A stretch of 32,330 nt of DNA from Myxococcales bacterium (GTDB lineage: Bacteria; Myxococcota_A; UBA9042; GCA-2863065). Shown here in pieces: positions 1 to 7,991 of the stretch. The stretch lies in the NCBI GenBank assembly GCA_018780435.1, contig JADMJS010000222.1, positions 1 to 32,330 of the forward strand, in the 5' to 3' direction. The translations under genes were made by a program, and so were the position numbers. The notes under the pieces are model-generated. The model was given only the letters and a program-made list of their open reading frames with translations. It was not told where the DNA came from and did not search any database. Within the stretch, counting starts at the first letter, position 1. The number at the start of each line of letters is the position of its first letter.

Positions 1-30
1 CGCCCGGAAGCCGAGCGCCCTCAGATCTGG

Positions 31-417
<387 letters not shown>

Positions 418-437
418 GCCCGAACTGCCGGGGCGTC

Positions 438-2543
438 TTGTTCGCGGCGCTGCTGCCGTGGCTGTCGTCCTGTGCCGACACGTCGAGCGCCGGGGCGTCC
501 GAGGTCTGGACGGCGGACGCCGAGGGCGCGCCCGAGACCACGGACACGCCGGGAGGTGCCCGCGTCGCGCCGCGTCGAGAGACTCGGCCGGTCTTTGACC
601 TCGATGCCGATCTGACGGCGTCGGCAACTTTCTTCGATCAACCGTGGCCGTCGGATTCGCGTCTGCTGGACGGTCGTCCGGATCTTCGGGGCCTCCCGCT
701 CCCCGACGCACCCGATCTGGGACGGGCCTTTCGAGATCGGGCCGTGGAGACGCGCGGCGCTTCCCAACATCCCGTGGGCTGGTTTCGGACGACAGCACCA
801 CTCGCGTCCATCGCGCCCGACGTGGCGGTCGCCGCCGACACGAGCGCCCCGATCCTGCTCATCGACGTGGACGCCGATTCGCCGGAACGCGGTGGGCTCG
901 TCCCGATTGTGGCCGAGACGCTCCACGCCGATTCCTATACCCCGCTGAACTTACTTGGGATTTCGCCACGGCCGGGCTTCGTGCTAGCGCCGAACACGCG
1001 CTACGCCTATGTCGTCCGCCGCACTGTCCTCGACGCTGCGGGCGAGCCGCTCGCTCCGGCTGGCGCGGTCGCATCGCTCCTGAAGGGCGACGTACCTCCG
1101 GGCGGCGAGGCACTAGCGCCGCTCTTCGCGTCGCTCGCCGAGACCCTGACGACGCTCGCGATTCCTCTCGACGATGTCGCGACCGCGACGGTCTTCACGA
1201 CGGGCGACCCCGCCAGCGAGCTACGATCGCTCACCGACGCAATCATCGGCGATAACGACGTAGCCATGGTGGCGTTCGGCACCACTCCGGGCGGCGGGAA
1301 ACACGACCGTTTCTGTGCGCTCGACGTCCGCGTCGTGTTTCCTCAGTTCCAAAGCGGACTCCCGCCGTTCGACACGGACGGTCTCATCGACACCACCTCG
1401 GCGGATTTCCCAACGCCACTTCGAGAGGAGATCGCGCCGGCCGTGCTGACGCTGCCACGCTCCCCCATGCCGACGAACGGTTACCCGGTGGTGCTCTATC
1501 TGCACGGGCCCGACGGGCGGTCTAGTGATGTCGTCGATCGGGGACCGATCGACGAAGAGAGCGGTGCCCCGAAGAAGGGACAGGGACCCGGGTGGGTTTT
1601 GGCGCCACATGGCTTCGCGACACTCGGTATCGCCCTGCCCATGAATCGCCAGCGCCTCCCGGGTATCGCCCCGGGAGCGCTCCTCGGCACCGTCAACCCG
1701 TCGGCAATTCGCGATCATCTCCGGCAAGCCGTCATCGAGGCACGCCTCCTCATCGAGGCGACGCAGCGACTTACAATCCCGCCCTTCGTCGTCGCTGGCT
1801 GCGGGGGGGTGTCGGAGGAGCTGCTCACCTCCCGGCTCGACCCAAACGGCATCTACGTCATGGGGGACCGGGTGGGCGGCATGATCGCGACCCTCCTGGC
1901 CGCAGTGGACCCATCTGTGAATGCGCTCGTCACGGGGAACGCGGGCGGTGACCTCGTAGCACTGCTCAGCGCGTCGGATTCGCCGAGCGCGGACCGTCGC
2001 CTCGACCCGGCACGTTGGGGCCTCGCAGGGCCCATTGGGCCACGCCACCCTGCCCACCATATCGCGCAGCTCGCGCTCGGGCCGGCCGATCCCGCCCTCT
2101 TCGTCTCGCGTATCGGCCATCGTCCGCACCTGGGATGGCCCCCACACTCGCTGCTTCAGGCCGTGGGCAACCACGACAAGCTCATCCCCACGTCCATCCT
2201 CGACGTCATGGCGGTGGCCGCGGCGCACCCTCAAGTCGGAACCTCCGTTTGGACGTCGATGCTGGAAGCGCTCGCATGGGCGCCGCTCGAGCCGTCGAGT
2301 CCCTACCCCGTCGCCGCCAACCTGACGACGATAGACGGGTGGCCCTACACGAGCGCGGTGGTCCAGGTGGACGCTGCCGGCAAGGATGGCCAGGCACTCC
2401 CGGACGCGGGGGCGATCCTGACTCAGGTAGACTCGCTGAAGTTCCAGTATGCTTGCTTCTTCCGCAGCCACCGGGAGACCGGGGTCGCGGCCATCGTCGC
2501 GCCTCAGCCTCTCGGCGAGGCGTGCCCGGAGCTGCCCCAGTGA
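438..2543 (+). CDS. Alpha/beta-hydrolase-like lipoprotein lacking the nucleophile serine
   Basis: This 701-residue protein starts at TTG 438. The frame is closed by a stop at 393, and the only other possible start is CTG 414. A short hydrophobic leader ends in Leu-Ser-Ser-Cys, a lipobox with Cys near residue 12, so an outer-membrane or periplasmic lipoprotein is likely. Residues around 45-190 resemble the N-terminal part of bacterial extracellular lipases (PWPSDSRLLDGRPDLRGLP, then NTRYAYVVRRTVLDAAGEPL). A core with VVLYLHGP near residue 350 and GNHDKLIP near 580 fits an alpha/beta-hydrolase fold. At the nucleophile elbow the expected GxSxGG reads Gly-Asp-Arg-Val-Gly-Gly (476-481), with Arg478 in place of Ser. 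It may therefore be a binding protein or pseudoenzyme. It overlaps the next gene by 4 bases. The family assignment is by motif impression only. Confidence 0.7.
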   Translation: MFAALLPWLSSCADTSSAGASEVWTADAEGAPETTDTPGGARVAPRRETRPVFDLDADLTASATFFDQPWPSDSRLLDGRPDLRGLPLPDAPDLGRAFRDRAVETRGASQHPVGWFRTTAPLASIAPDVAVAADTSAPILLIDVDADSPERGGLVPIVAETLHADSYTPLNLLGISPRPGFVLAPNTRYAYVVRRTVLDAAGEPLAPAGAVASLLKGDVPPGGEALAPLFASLAETLTTLAIPLDDVATATVFTTGDPASELRSLTDAIIGDNDVAMVAFGTTPGGGKHDRFCALDVRVVFPQFQSGLPPFDTDGLIDTTSADFPTPLREEIAPAVLTLPRSPMPTNGYPVVLYLHGPDGRSSDVVDRGPIDEESGAPKKGQGPGWVLAPHGFATLGIALPMNRQRLPGIAPGALLGTVNPSAIRDHLRQAVIEARLLIEATQRLTIPPFVVAGCGGVSEELLTSRLDPNGIYVMGDRVGGMIATLLAAVDPSVNALVTGNAGGDLVALLSASDSPSADRRLDPARWGLAGPIGPRHPAHHIAQLALGPADPALFVSRIGHRPHLGWPPHSLLQAVGNHDKLIPTSILDVMAVAAAHPQVGTSVWTSMLEALAWAPLEPSSPYPVAANLTTIDGWPYTSAVVQVDAAGKDGQALPDAGAILTQVDSLKFQYACFFRSHRETGVAAIVAPQPLGEACPELPQ

Positions 2544-3070
2544 ACACTGCGAGAAGGGCCATCGTCGCTGGAATCCTCGGTGCCCTCACTTCGAGCTGTG
2601 AGGTTGCCCGCGTGACGCAAGTCGAGCTCACCCTGGCCGCCAACACGCCGCCGAGCGACGGGACCTTCTACGAGGTCTTCGCGACGGTCGGCGGGAGCGC
2701 CGTGTCCCTCGCCCGCTTCGAGGTCCGGGTCGTCGACGATCGCGTCGGCATCGACATCACCGCCGCGATCAAGGCCGCGATCGACCCGGTGAACCCGAGC
2801 GTCGTCTACGGCCACGTCGACGGCCTCTCGGTCGCCGGCCAGCCCATCGGCGGCCTCTCGTTCGACGTGCCCATCGACCTCACGGATGCTGCCGACCTCT
2901 TCATCACGCGCGAACTGCTCGGCGACACCGATCCCGTACCCTCAACAGACGCCATCGCGGAATGCCCGCTGGCCCCGGGCGGGCGCGGGACGCTGGCGTG
3001 CGTGCTCCGGAGACCGGGCGACAAGACGCTGGTGGTCGGGACGGCGGCGCTCGTGTTGCCAGTGGAGTGA
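2540..3070 (+). CDS. Small lipoprotein, function unknown
   Basis: This 176-residue protein starts at a GTG that overlaps the previous stop (GTGA, 2540-2543), which suggests translational coupling. Arg5-Arg6, a hydrophobic stretch and Leu-Thr-Ser-Ser-Cys20 form a lipoprotein signal. The rest is beta-rich with no recognised domain. Near the C-terminus, ECPLAPGGRGTLACVLRR contains two Cys that could form a disulfide. The last 77 residues are repeated almost exactly in a remnant at 7711-7940, so this locus has been partly duplicated. It probably belongs with the upstream lipoprotein as a two-gene envelope operon. Confidence 0.75.
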   Translation: MNTARRAIVAGILGALTSSCEVARVTQVELTLAANTPPSDGTFYEVFATVGGSAVSLARFEVRVVDDRVGIDITAAIKAAIDPVNPSVVYGHVDGLSVAGQPIGGLSFDVPIDLTDAADLFITRELLGDTDPVPSTDAIAECPLAPGGRGTLACVLRRPGDKTLVVGTAALVLPVE

Positions 3071-3255
3071 TTGGGGCGGAGCCGCGAGGTGACCCAGAGG
3101 ATCACCCCGCGGCAGACGACGTCACTCCGCGAGGACGGCGTCGATGATCCCCGCGGGATCTTGTTCGCGAGCAATGCAGGTGATGGCACGCTGACGGTTG
3201 ACGACGACGTCCACCGGGAGTGGGTTGGCCGTCTCGTTCTGCTCGACGAGCGCCT
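2841..3255. repeat. Direct repeat, copy 1 (pair with 7711-8134)
   Basis: This stretch matches 7711-8134 in direct orientation. By eye the first 255 positions differ at only three (2851, 2856 and 3061). The remaining 160 differ at about 19 positions and by a 9-base insertion in copy 2. It covers the last 230 bases of the small lipoprotein gene, a terminator-like hairpin, and the 3' end of a minus-strand thioredoxin-domain gene. In this copy the lipoprotein part is intact and the thioredoxin part is a fragment; copy 2 is the reverse. Confidence 0.93.
3083..3111. terminator. Terminator-like hairpin in repeat copy 1
   Basis: CGCGAGGTGA and TCACCCCGCG flank a 9-base centre, 12 bases after the lipoprotein stop. 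The stem is interrupted only at one A/C position. There is no T-run. The second copy at 7953-7981 has a longer stem. Confidence 0.45.
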
Positions 3256-3270
3256 GATACGCCCCTCGTC
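3122..3270 (-). pseudogene. 3' fragment of a TlpA-like thioredoxin-domain gene
   Basis: Read on the minus strand, this gives about 45 residues (YQALVEQNETANPLPVDVVV, then a tail ending in AVLAE) that align with the last 48 residues of the selenoprotein gene ending at 7992. The cis-Pro motif region is kept, but three residues are missing and the part with the redox motif is absent. The protein-like frame dissolves upstream of about 3270. It is a truncated copy, more diverged than the adjacent lipoprotein part of the same repeat. Confidence 0.8.
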
Positions 3271-3450
3271 GTGACCGGTCCCCGCCTGACGCCAGACGGC
3301 GCCGACAGCGCCCCTTCGAAACACTCATGATGATGGCGTGGCGCGAGCCGTTGGTGGTCGGAAGGCAGACATCGGCCTAGTTTGAACCTGGGGGTTGTAT
3401 CCCGAACAGGACTTGGACATGCTTGCTGTTGAATCCGAGAGGCGCCAAGC

Positions 3451-6400
3451 ATGAGCCAAGAGTATCTAGACGCTCCACGACGCTCGCGTCGGGCAATTCC
3501 CTCGACGGACGCACGAGGAGTGTTCGCGCGCACCTTGCTGTGTGCAGGCTTCGTGTTGTCCGTTGGCGCCTGCGGAGAACCTGGCACGTCCGAACATGGC
3601 ACTTTCGAACCGGATGCTGATGTGAGCGCGAATCTCGACTCGTCCGCGACGGCAGACTCGCTTGTGCACGACGAAGGGCGGGCTCCCTTGGTTGACGACG
3701 CGTCCGGCGAGATCGACGCGGAACCCCTGGTATCGAACGATGGCATTGCGGCGCCGGTGGACTCGAACGTCCTGGGCAGCGGCACAGAGACGGCCGGTGC
3801 CGAGACTACATCTCCCGTCGTCGAGGATGCCGCCGCCTCGGAGAATGGAGCTGTTGGCTGGCCGTGCGACTCGGACACTCAGTGCAAGACAGGCCCGTGC
3901 GTGGTCGGCGCCGACGGCGGTTTCTGCACTGCACCCTGCTCCCTGGACGCCACCGGAACGCCGACGGACTGTGGTTCGGGGTGGGAGTGTTTCGCGGATC
4001 CCGCCGGTGACAGCGGGTACTGCCTTCCTCCACTGGGCGTCATGTGCCAGCCGTGTCTCGCTCACGCCGAATGCAACTCGACCGGCACCGAACGTGTGAA
4101 CCTCTGCCTCGACTACGGTCCGGCCGGGCGATTCTGCGGCTTCGATTGCTCCGATGCTGGGACGTGTCCGAACGGCTACGAGTGTGTGGAGGCGGTGACT
4201 CCGGGCGCGGAGCTGGTCCGCCAGTGCCGGCGAACGGAGGGGCTCCCGTGCGACTGCTCGGCGAGTGCCACGTTTTTCGGCGCGACGACCTCTTGCGAGA
4301 GGGTGAGTCCCGCCGGTAGCTGTGTCGGGACACGCACCTGTGAGCACGGTGGCCTCAGCGAGTGCTCCGCTCCTCTGCCCATCCCGGAGACCTGCAACGG
4401 CTCCGATGACAACTGCAACGGCGAGACGGATGACGTCCTTAGCGCCATCTGCGCCCTGGTGAACGACTTCGGGAGCTGCCCAGGCACAACTGCGTGCGGC
4501 GAGGACGGGTCGATCTGTGTCGGCGCCGAGGCCGCCCCGGAGGCATGTAACGGAAAGGACGACGACTGCAACGCCGTCATCGACGACGGGTTTGCGAATC
4601 ATGACACGGACTTGTTGGCTGACTGTGTCGATCCGGACGACGACGACGACGGAGAAATGGATGCTGCCGACAACTGCCCGCTGGCGCCAAACTCGGATCA
4701 GGCCGACGCGGACGGAGACGGGCTCGGCAATCCGTGCGACGAAGACATGGACGGCGACGGCGCCGTCACGCCTGCCGACAATTGTCCGGCGGCTCCCAAC
4801 CCGGACCAGCTCAACACGGACGGGGACAGCCAAGGCGACGCGTGCGACACGGACGATGACGGCGACTCCATTCCCGACGGAGGAGACAACTGCCCTCGCG
4901 CGCCGAACGGCTCACAGCTCGACACCGACGGCGACGGACTCGGCAACATCTGTGACGACGATCCGGATGGCGACGGAGATGTGGATCCGGACAATTGTCC
5001 GCTCGTGGCCAATCCCGACCAGACCGACGCCGACAGTGACGGACTCGGCGACCCGTGCGACGCCGACGACGACGGGGACGGCCAGCCTCCGGCCGCCGAC
5101 AACTGCCCGGGCGTCCCGAACTTGAGCCAGCTGGACACGGATGGCGACGGGCATGGCGACGCGTGCGACGAGGATGACGATGGCGACGGAAAAGCCGACA
5201 GCGAAGACAATTGCCCGCTCGTATCTGACGGGGCGCAGAATGACTCCGACGGCGACGGCGTCGGGAACGCATGCGATGACGACCGGGACGGCGATGGCGA
5301 ACCGAATGGGTCGGACAACTGCCCGGGCGCCGCGAACCCCAATCAGGCAGACGGCGACGGAGACGGCACGGGCGACGCCTGCGACGACGACAGCGACGGA
5401 GACGGCGAGCCGACTACGGGGGACAACTGCCCGGATGTTCCAAACTCCACGCAGCTCGATACCGACGCAGACGGCCTCGGAGACGCGTGCGACGCCGATG
5501 ACGACGGGGACGGCTTGTACGACCCGAGCGACAACTGCCCGGCAGCACCAAACCCGGAGCAGGCCGACGTGGACGACGACGGGTCCGGCGACGCCTGCGA
5601 CGACGACATCGACGGCGACAGCGAGCCGACGGCGGGGGACAACTGCCCGATGGTCCCGAACCCGAACCAGCTCGATACCGACGCGGACGGCCTCGGGGAC
5701 GCATGCGACGCGGATGACGACGATGACGGAATCAGCGATCCGAACGACTGTGGACCGACGCTCACGTGGGTCGGCCCCGGCAAGCCGGAGATCTGCAACG
5801 GAATCGACGATGACTGCGACGGGAAGGCGGACGACGACGACTCCGACGGCGACGGTATTGGGGACACTTGCGATGACGACGTGGACGGCGACGGGACGCC
5901 GCAGGGGTTGGACAACTGCCCGAATCTCCCGAACCCCAATCAGGCCGACTTGGATGGTGACGGGAATGGCGACCGCTGCGACTCCGACGACGACGGGGAC
6001 GGCCGTCACGAGCCTAGCGACAACTGCCCGTCGGCGCCGAACTCGGATCAGGCCGATGCCGACGGAGACGGTACGGGGGACGCCTGCGACGACGACTTGG
6101 ACGGCGACGGAAAGGCGACCGGTGACGACAATTGCCGGACCGTGCCGAACCCGATTCAGCTCGATACGGACGGCGACGAGCTCGGAGATTCGTGCGACGA
6201 CGACGACGACGGCGACGGCATCGACGACACGGCCGACTGCGGACCGACCACACCCTCGGTAGGCCCTGGCAAACCGGAGATCTGCAACGGTCTAGACGAG
6301 GACTGTGACGGACAGCTGGATGAGACCGCGTGTGACGACGGCAGCCCGTGTACCGCCGACGTCTGCAGCCCGGGCACGGGCCAGTGCTCCCACACGTTCA

Positions 6401-7539
6401 TCGAAGGCCCATGCGCGGACGGTAGCGCTTGCACGAAGGACGAACGCTGCACCCTCGGCGTCTGTGAGGGCACGTTCATCTCCTGCAACGACAAGAATCA
6501 CTGTACGAATGACTCCTGCGACCCGAAGGCGGGCTGCCTCCATGTCGCCAATACGCTCCCCTGCGACGACGGGAATTTCTGCACGATCAGCGATACGTGC
6601 CAAGCCCGATTTTGCATGGGCATTAATAGTGGTAAGTGCACCTGCATGTCAGACAGTGCATGCTATCCGTATGGAGCAGATCTGTGCCTGGGTCCTATCC
6701 GCTGTTTGCAGGACGACGACAGTACATTCTGTGATATCGACTACACGCAAGCCATCGTCTGCTCACTCCCTGCGAATGTCTCCGCAGCTTGCGCGACGAC
6801 AGCATGCCAGTCACCCGGAGTCTGCAAAGTCACTGCCATAAACGGCGGCGGAAGCTGCACCGATGGTGACGTGTGCACGCTCGACGACGTGTGCACTGGA
6901 ACGCAGTGCAAGGGGACGCCGCTCGCCTGCGCCGACGACAACCCGTGTACAGACGAGGCATGTGATCCGAAGCACGGCTGCTTGCTCGTGTACAACATGA
7001 CCATCTGCTCGGACGGGAACGCGTGTACGGTCGGGGACCAATGCGCAGGCGGAGCCTGTGGACCCACCGGATCGCGGATCTGCAACGACGGGGACGCTTG
7101 CACCGTCGATCTGTGCAAGCCGGCGACTGGCTGCTTCTCGCTACCCACGCTGAGCCCGTGCGACGACGGGAACGCATGCACCAGCGCTGACGCCTGCTCT
7201 GTGGGCGGGTGCCTCGGCGACGTAGCGGTGATCTGCGACGACGGCAACATTTGCTCGAACGACAACTGTGACGTCATGGTTGGATGCAGGTTCACCCCGA
7301 ATGAGGCGCTCTGCAACGACGGTAGCGCCTGCACAGGTTTCGATGTCTGTACGCTCGGAGTGTGCAAGGGCACGGCGCTGTCCTGCGACGACGACAACCC
7401 CTGTACCGATGACACGTGCGGAACCGGTGGGTGCGAGTACACGCCCGGATCGGGCCCGTGCGACGACGGCGATGCCTGTACGGAAGGTGATGCCTGCGCC
7501 GGCAGCGAGTGCGTCGGAACCCCGACTTGCGGGGACTGA
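3451..7539 (+). CDS. Giant TSP3/MopE/Cys-rich surface lipoprotein
   Basis: This 1362-residue protein has a signal with twin-charged N-region, a hydrophobic core and lipobox Val-Gly-Ala-Cys near residue 41. After a low-complexity linker come Cys-rich segments (about 130-300) and MopE-type motifs (PETCNGSDDNCNGETDD near 312 and PEACNGKDDDCNAVIDDG near 362). Thirteen TSP3 repeats of about 36 residues (DNCPxxPNxxQxDxDGDGxGDxCDDDDDGD) span about 390-935, with two more MopE motifs inside. The C-terminal 400 residues hold repeated CDDGNxCTxxDxC..GxCxGT modules. TSP3 and MopE motifs bind Ca2+ in known proteins, so this is probably a calcium-stabilised, disulfide-rich surface stalk. Codon use is more AT-rich around 6600-6850, where the Cys pattern also breaks, suggesting a patchwork origin. 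No C-terminal sorting tail is present. Its partner is unknown. Confidence 0.9.
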   Translation: MSQEYLDAPRRSRRAIPSTDARGVFARTLLCAGFVLSVGACGEPGTSEHGTFEPDADVSANLDSSATADSLVHDEGRAPLVDDASGEIDAEPLVSNDGIAAPVDSNVLGSGTETAGAETTSPVVEDAAASENGAVGWPCDSDTQCKTGPCVVGADGGFCTAPCSLDATGTPTDCGSGWECFADPAGDSGYCLPPLGVMCQPCLAHAECNSTGTERVNLCLDYGPAGRFCGFDCSDAGTCPNGYECVEAVTPGAELVRQCRRTEGLPCDCSASATFFGATTSCERVSPAGSCVGTRTCEHGGLSECSAPLPIPETCNGSDDNCNGETDDVLSAICALVNDFGSCPGTTACGEDGSICVGAEAAPEACNGKDDDCNAVIDDGFANHDTDLLADCVDPDDDDDGEMDAADNCPLAPNSDQADADGDGLGNPCDEDMDGDGAVTPADNCPAAPNPDQLNTDGDSQGDACDTDDDGDSIPDGGDNCPRAPNGSQLDTDGDGLGNICDDDPDGDGDVDPDNCPLVANPDQTDADSDGLGDPCDADDDGDGQPPAADNCPGVPNLSQLDTDGDGHGDACDEDDDGDGKADSEDNCPLVSDGAQNDSDGDGVGNACDDDRDGDGEPNGSDNCPGAANPNQADGDGDGTGDACDDDSDGDGEPTTGDNCPDVPNSTQLDTDADGLGDACDADDDGDGLYDPSDNCPAAPNPEQADVDDDGSGDACDDDIDGDSEPTAGDNCPMVPNPNQLDTDADGLGDACDADDDDDGISDPNDCGPTLTWVGPGKPEICNGIDDDCDGKADDDDSDGDGIGDTCDDDVDGDGTPQGLDNCPNLPNPNQADLDGDGNGDRCDSDDDGDGRHEPSDNCPSAPNSDQADADGDGTGDACDDDLDGDGKATGDDNCRTVPNPIQLDTDGDELGDSCDDDDDGDGIDDTADCGPTTPSVGPGKPEICNGLDEDCDGQLDETACDDGSPCTADVCSPGTGQCSHTFIEGPCADGSACTKDERCTLGVCEGTFISCNDKNHCTNDSCDPKAGCLHVANTLPCDDGNFCTISDTCQARFCMGINSGKCTCMSDSACYPYGADLCLGPIRCLQDDDSTFCDIDYTQAIVCSLPANVSAACATTACQSPGVCKVTAINGGGSCTDGDVCTLDDVCTGTQCKGTPLACADDNPCTDEACDPKHGCLLVYNMTICSDGNACTVGDQCAGGACGPTGSRICNDGDACTVDLCKPATGCFSLPTLSPCDDGNACTSADACSVGGCLGDVAVICDDGNICSNDNCDVMVGCRFTPNEALCNDGSACTGFDVCTLGVCKGTALSCDDDNPCTDDTCGTGGCEYTPGSGPCDDGDACTEGDACAGSECVGTPTCGD
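4660..6260 (+). repeat. Tandem TSP3-coding repeats, about 108-bp period
   Basis: Thirteen units each begin with GACAACTGCCC or GACAATTGTCC and code for about 36 residues rich in Asp. They are similar but not identical in DNA. The array lies wholly inside the giant lipoprotein gene and would be prone to copy-number change by recombination. Confidence 0.85.
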
Positions 7540-7710
7540 ATGGGAGGGCGGCGGATGCAAAGGGGCATCGTAAGTCGCTTCGAACGCGCCACTGCCCGTC
7601 TGCCGCCAGAGGTCAGGGTGCGTCCGTTGGCGCTAGGAGGATCGGCGACCGGAGGGGCGCGTGGCAGGAGGCGAGCGACGGTCGCGTCGACGGACGCGCG
7701 GTGGCAAGCC

Positions 7711-7940
7711 AGCCCATCGGTGGCCACTCGTTCGACGTGCCCATCGACCTCACGGATGCTGCCGACCTCTTCATCACGCGCGAACTGCTCGGCGACACCG
7801 ATCCCGTACCCTCAACAGACGCCATCGCGGAATGCCCGCTGGCCCCGGGCGGGCGCGGGACGCTGGCGTGCGTGCTCCGGAGACCGGGCGACAAGACGCT
7901 GGTGGTCGGGACGGCGGCGCTCGTGTTGCCGGTGGAGTGA
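7711..7940 (+). pseudogene. Headless copy of the small lipoprotein gene
   Basis: The frame gives SQPIGGHSFDVPIDL and continues to VLPVE-stop, the same 77-residue C-terminus as the intact gene ending at 3070, with only Leu to His changed. The signal peptide and first half are missing and the upstream sequence is unrelated. It is a truncated duplicate, very little decayed, so the duplication or a gene-conversion event is recent. Confidence 0.9.
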
Positions 7941-7952
7941 TTGGGGCGGAGC

Positions 7953-7981
7953 CGCGAGGTGACCCAATGGGCCACCCCGCG
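7953..7981 (-). terminator. Terminator hairpin after the selenoprotein gene
   Basis: Read on the minus strand, 14-base arms CGCGGGGTGGCCCA and TGGGTCACCTCGCG surround one central base, with twelve Watson-Crick pairs and two G-U pairs. It lies 10 bases past the stop of the selenoprotein gene. There is no T-run, so it may act with Rho or simply protect the 3' end. It would also form in plus-strand transcripts with two mismatches. Confidence 0.6.
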
Positions 7982-7991
7982 GCAGACGACG

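Larger units (their letters stand above)
3071..3450. other. Intergenic stretch with remnant and hairpin
   Basis: This 380-base stretch has no intact gene. It holds the right half of repeat copy 1 (a hairpin and a minus-strand thioredoxin-domain fragment) up to about 3255. A segment from 3285 to about 3332 loosely mirrors 7568-7617. About 100 bases of unremarkable leader then precede the giant lipoprotein gene, where GAGAGG sits 8 bases before its ATG. No clear promoter is visible. Confidence 0.6.
7540..7991. other. Intergenic stretch made mostly of repeat copy 2
   Basis: This 452-base stretch has no intact gene. Bases 7540-7710 hold nothing I recognise apart from a segment (7568-7617) that loosely mirrors 3285-3332. 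Bases 7711-7940 are a headless 3' end of the small lipoprotein gene. Bases 7953-7981 are a strong hairpin. A plus-strand frame is open from 7509 to 7940, but its first 67 codons look like chance and have no ribosome site. Confidence 0.6.

Noticed and set aside
1221..2471. Long minus-strand open frame of 416 codons
   Set aside because: It is antisense to the hydrolase-like lipoprotein; Arg/His/Gly-rich text without domains.
3122..3328. Third functional selenoprotein
   Set aside because: Only the last 45 residues of the thioredoxin domain are present; there is no UGA site, redox motif or upstream domains.
4660..6260. CRISPR-like regular repeats
   Set aside because: Period is about 108 bp, units are coding TSP3 repeats with no identical short repeats or unique spacers.
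7509..7940. Intact 143-codon gene ending in the duplicated lipoprotein tail
   Set aside because: Its first half is unrelated, overlaps the end of the giant gene, and has no ribosome site or signal; only the copied tail is meaningful.
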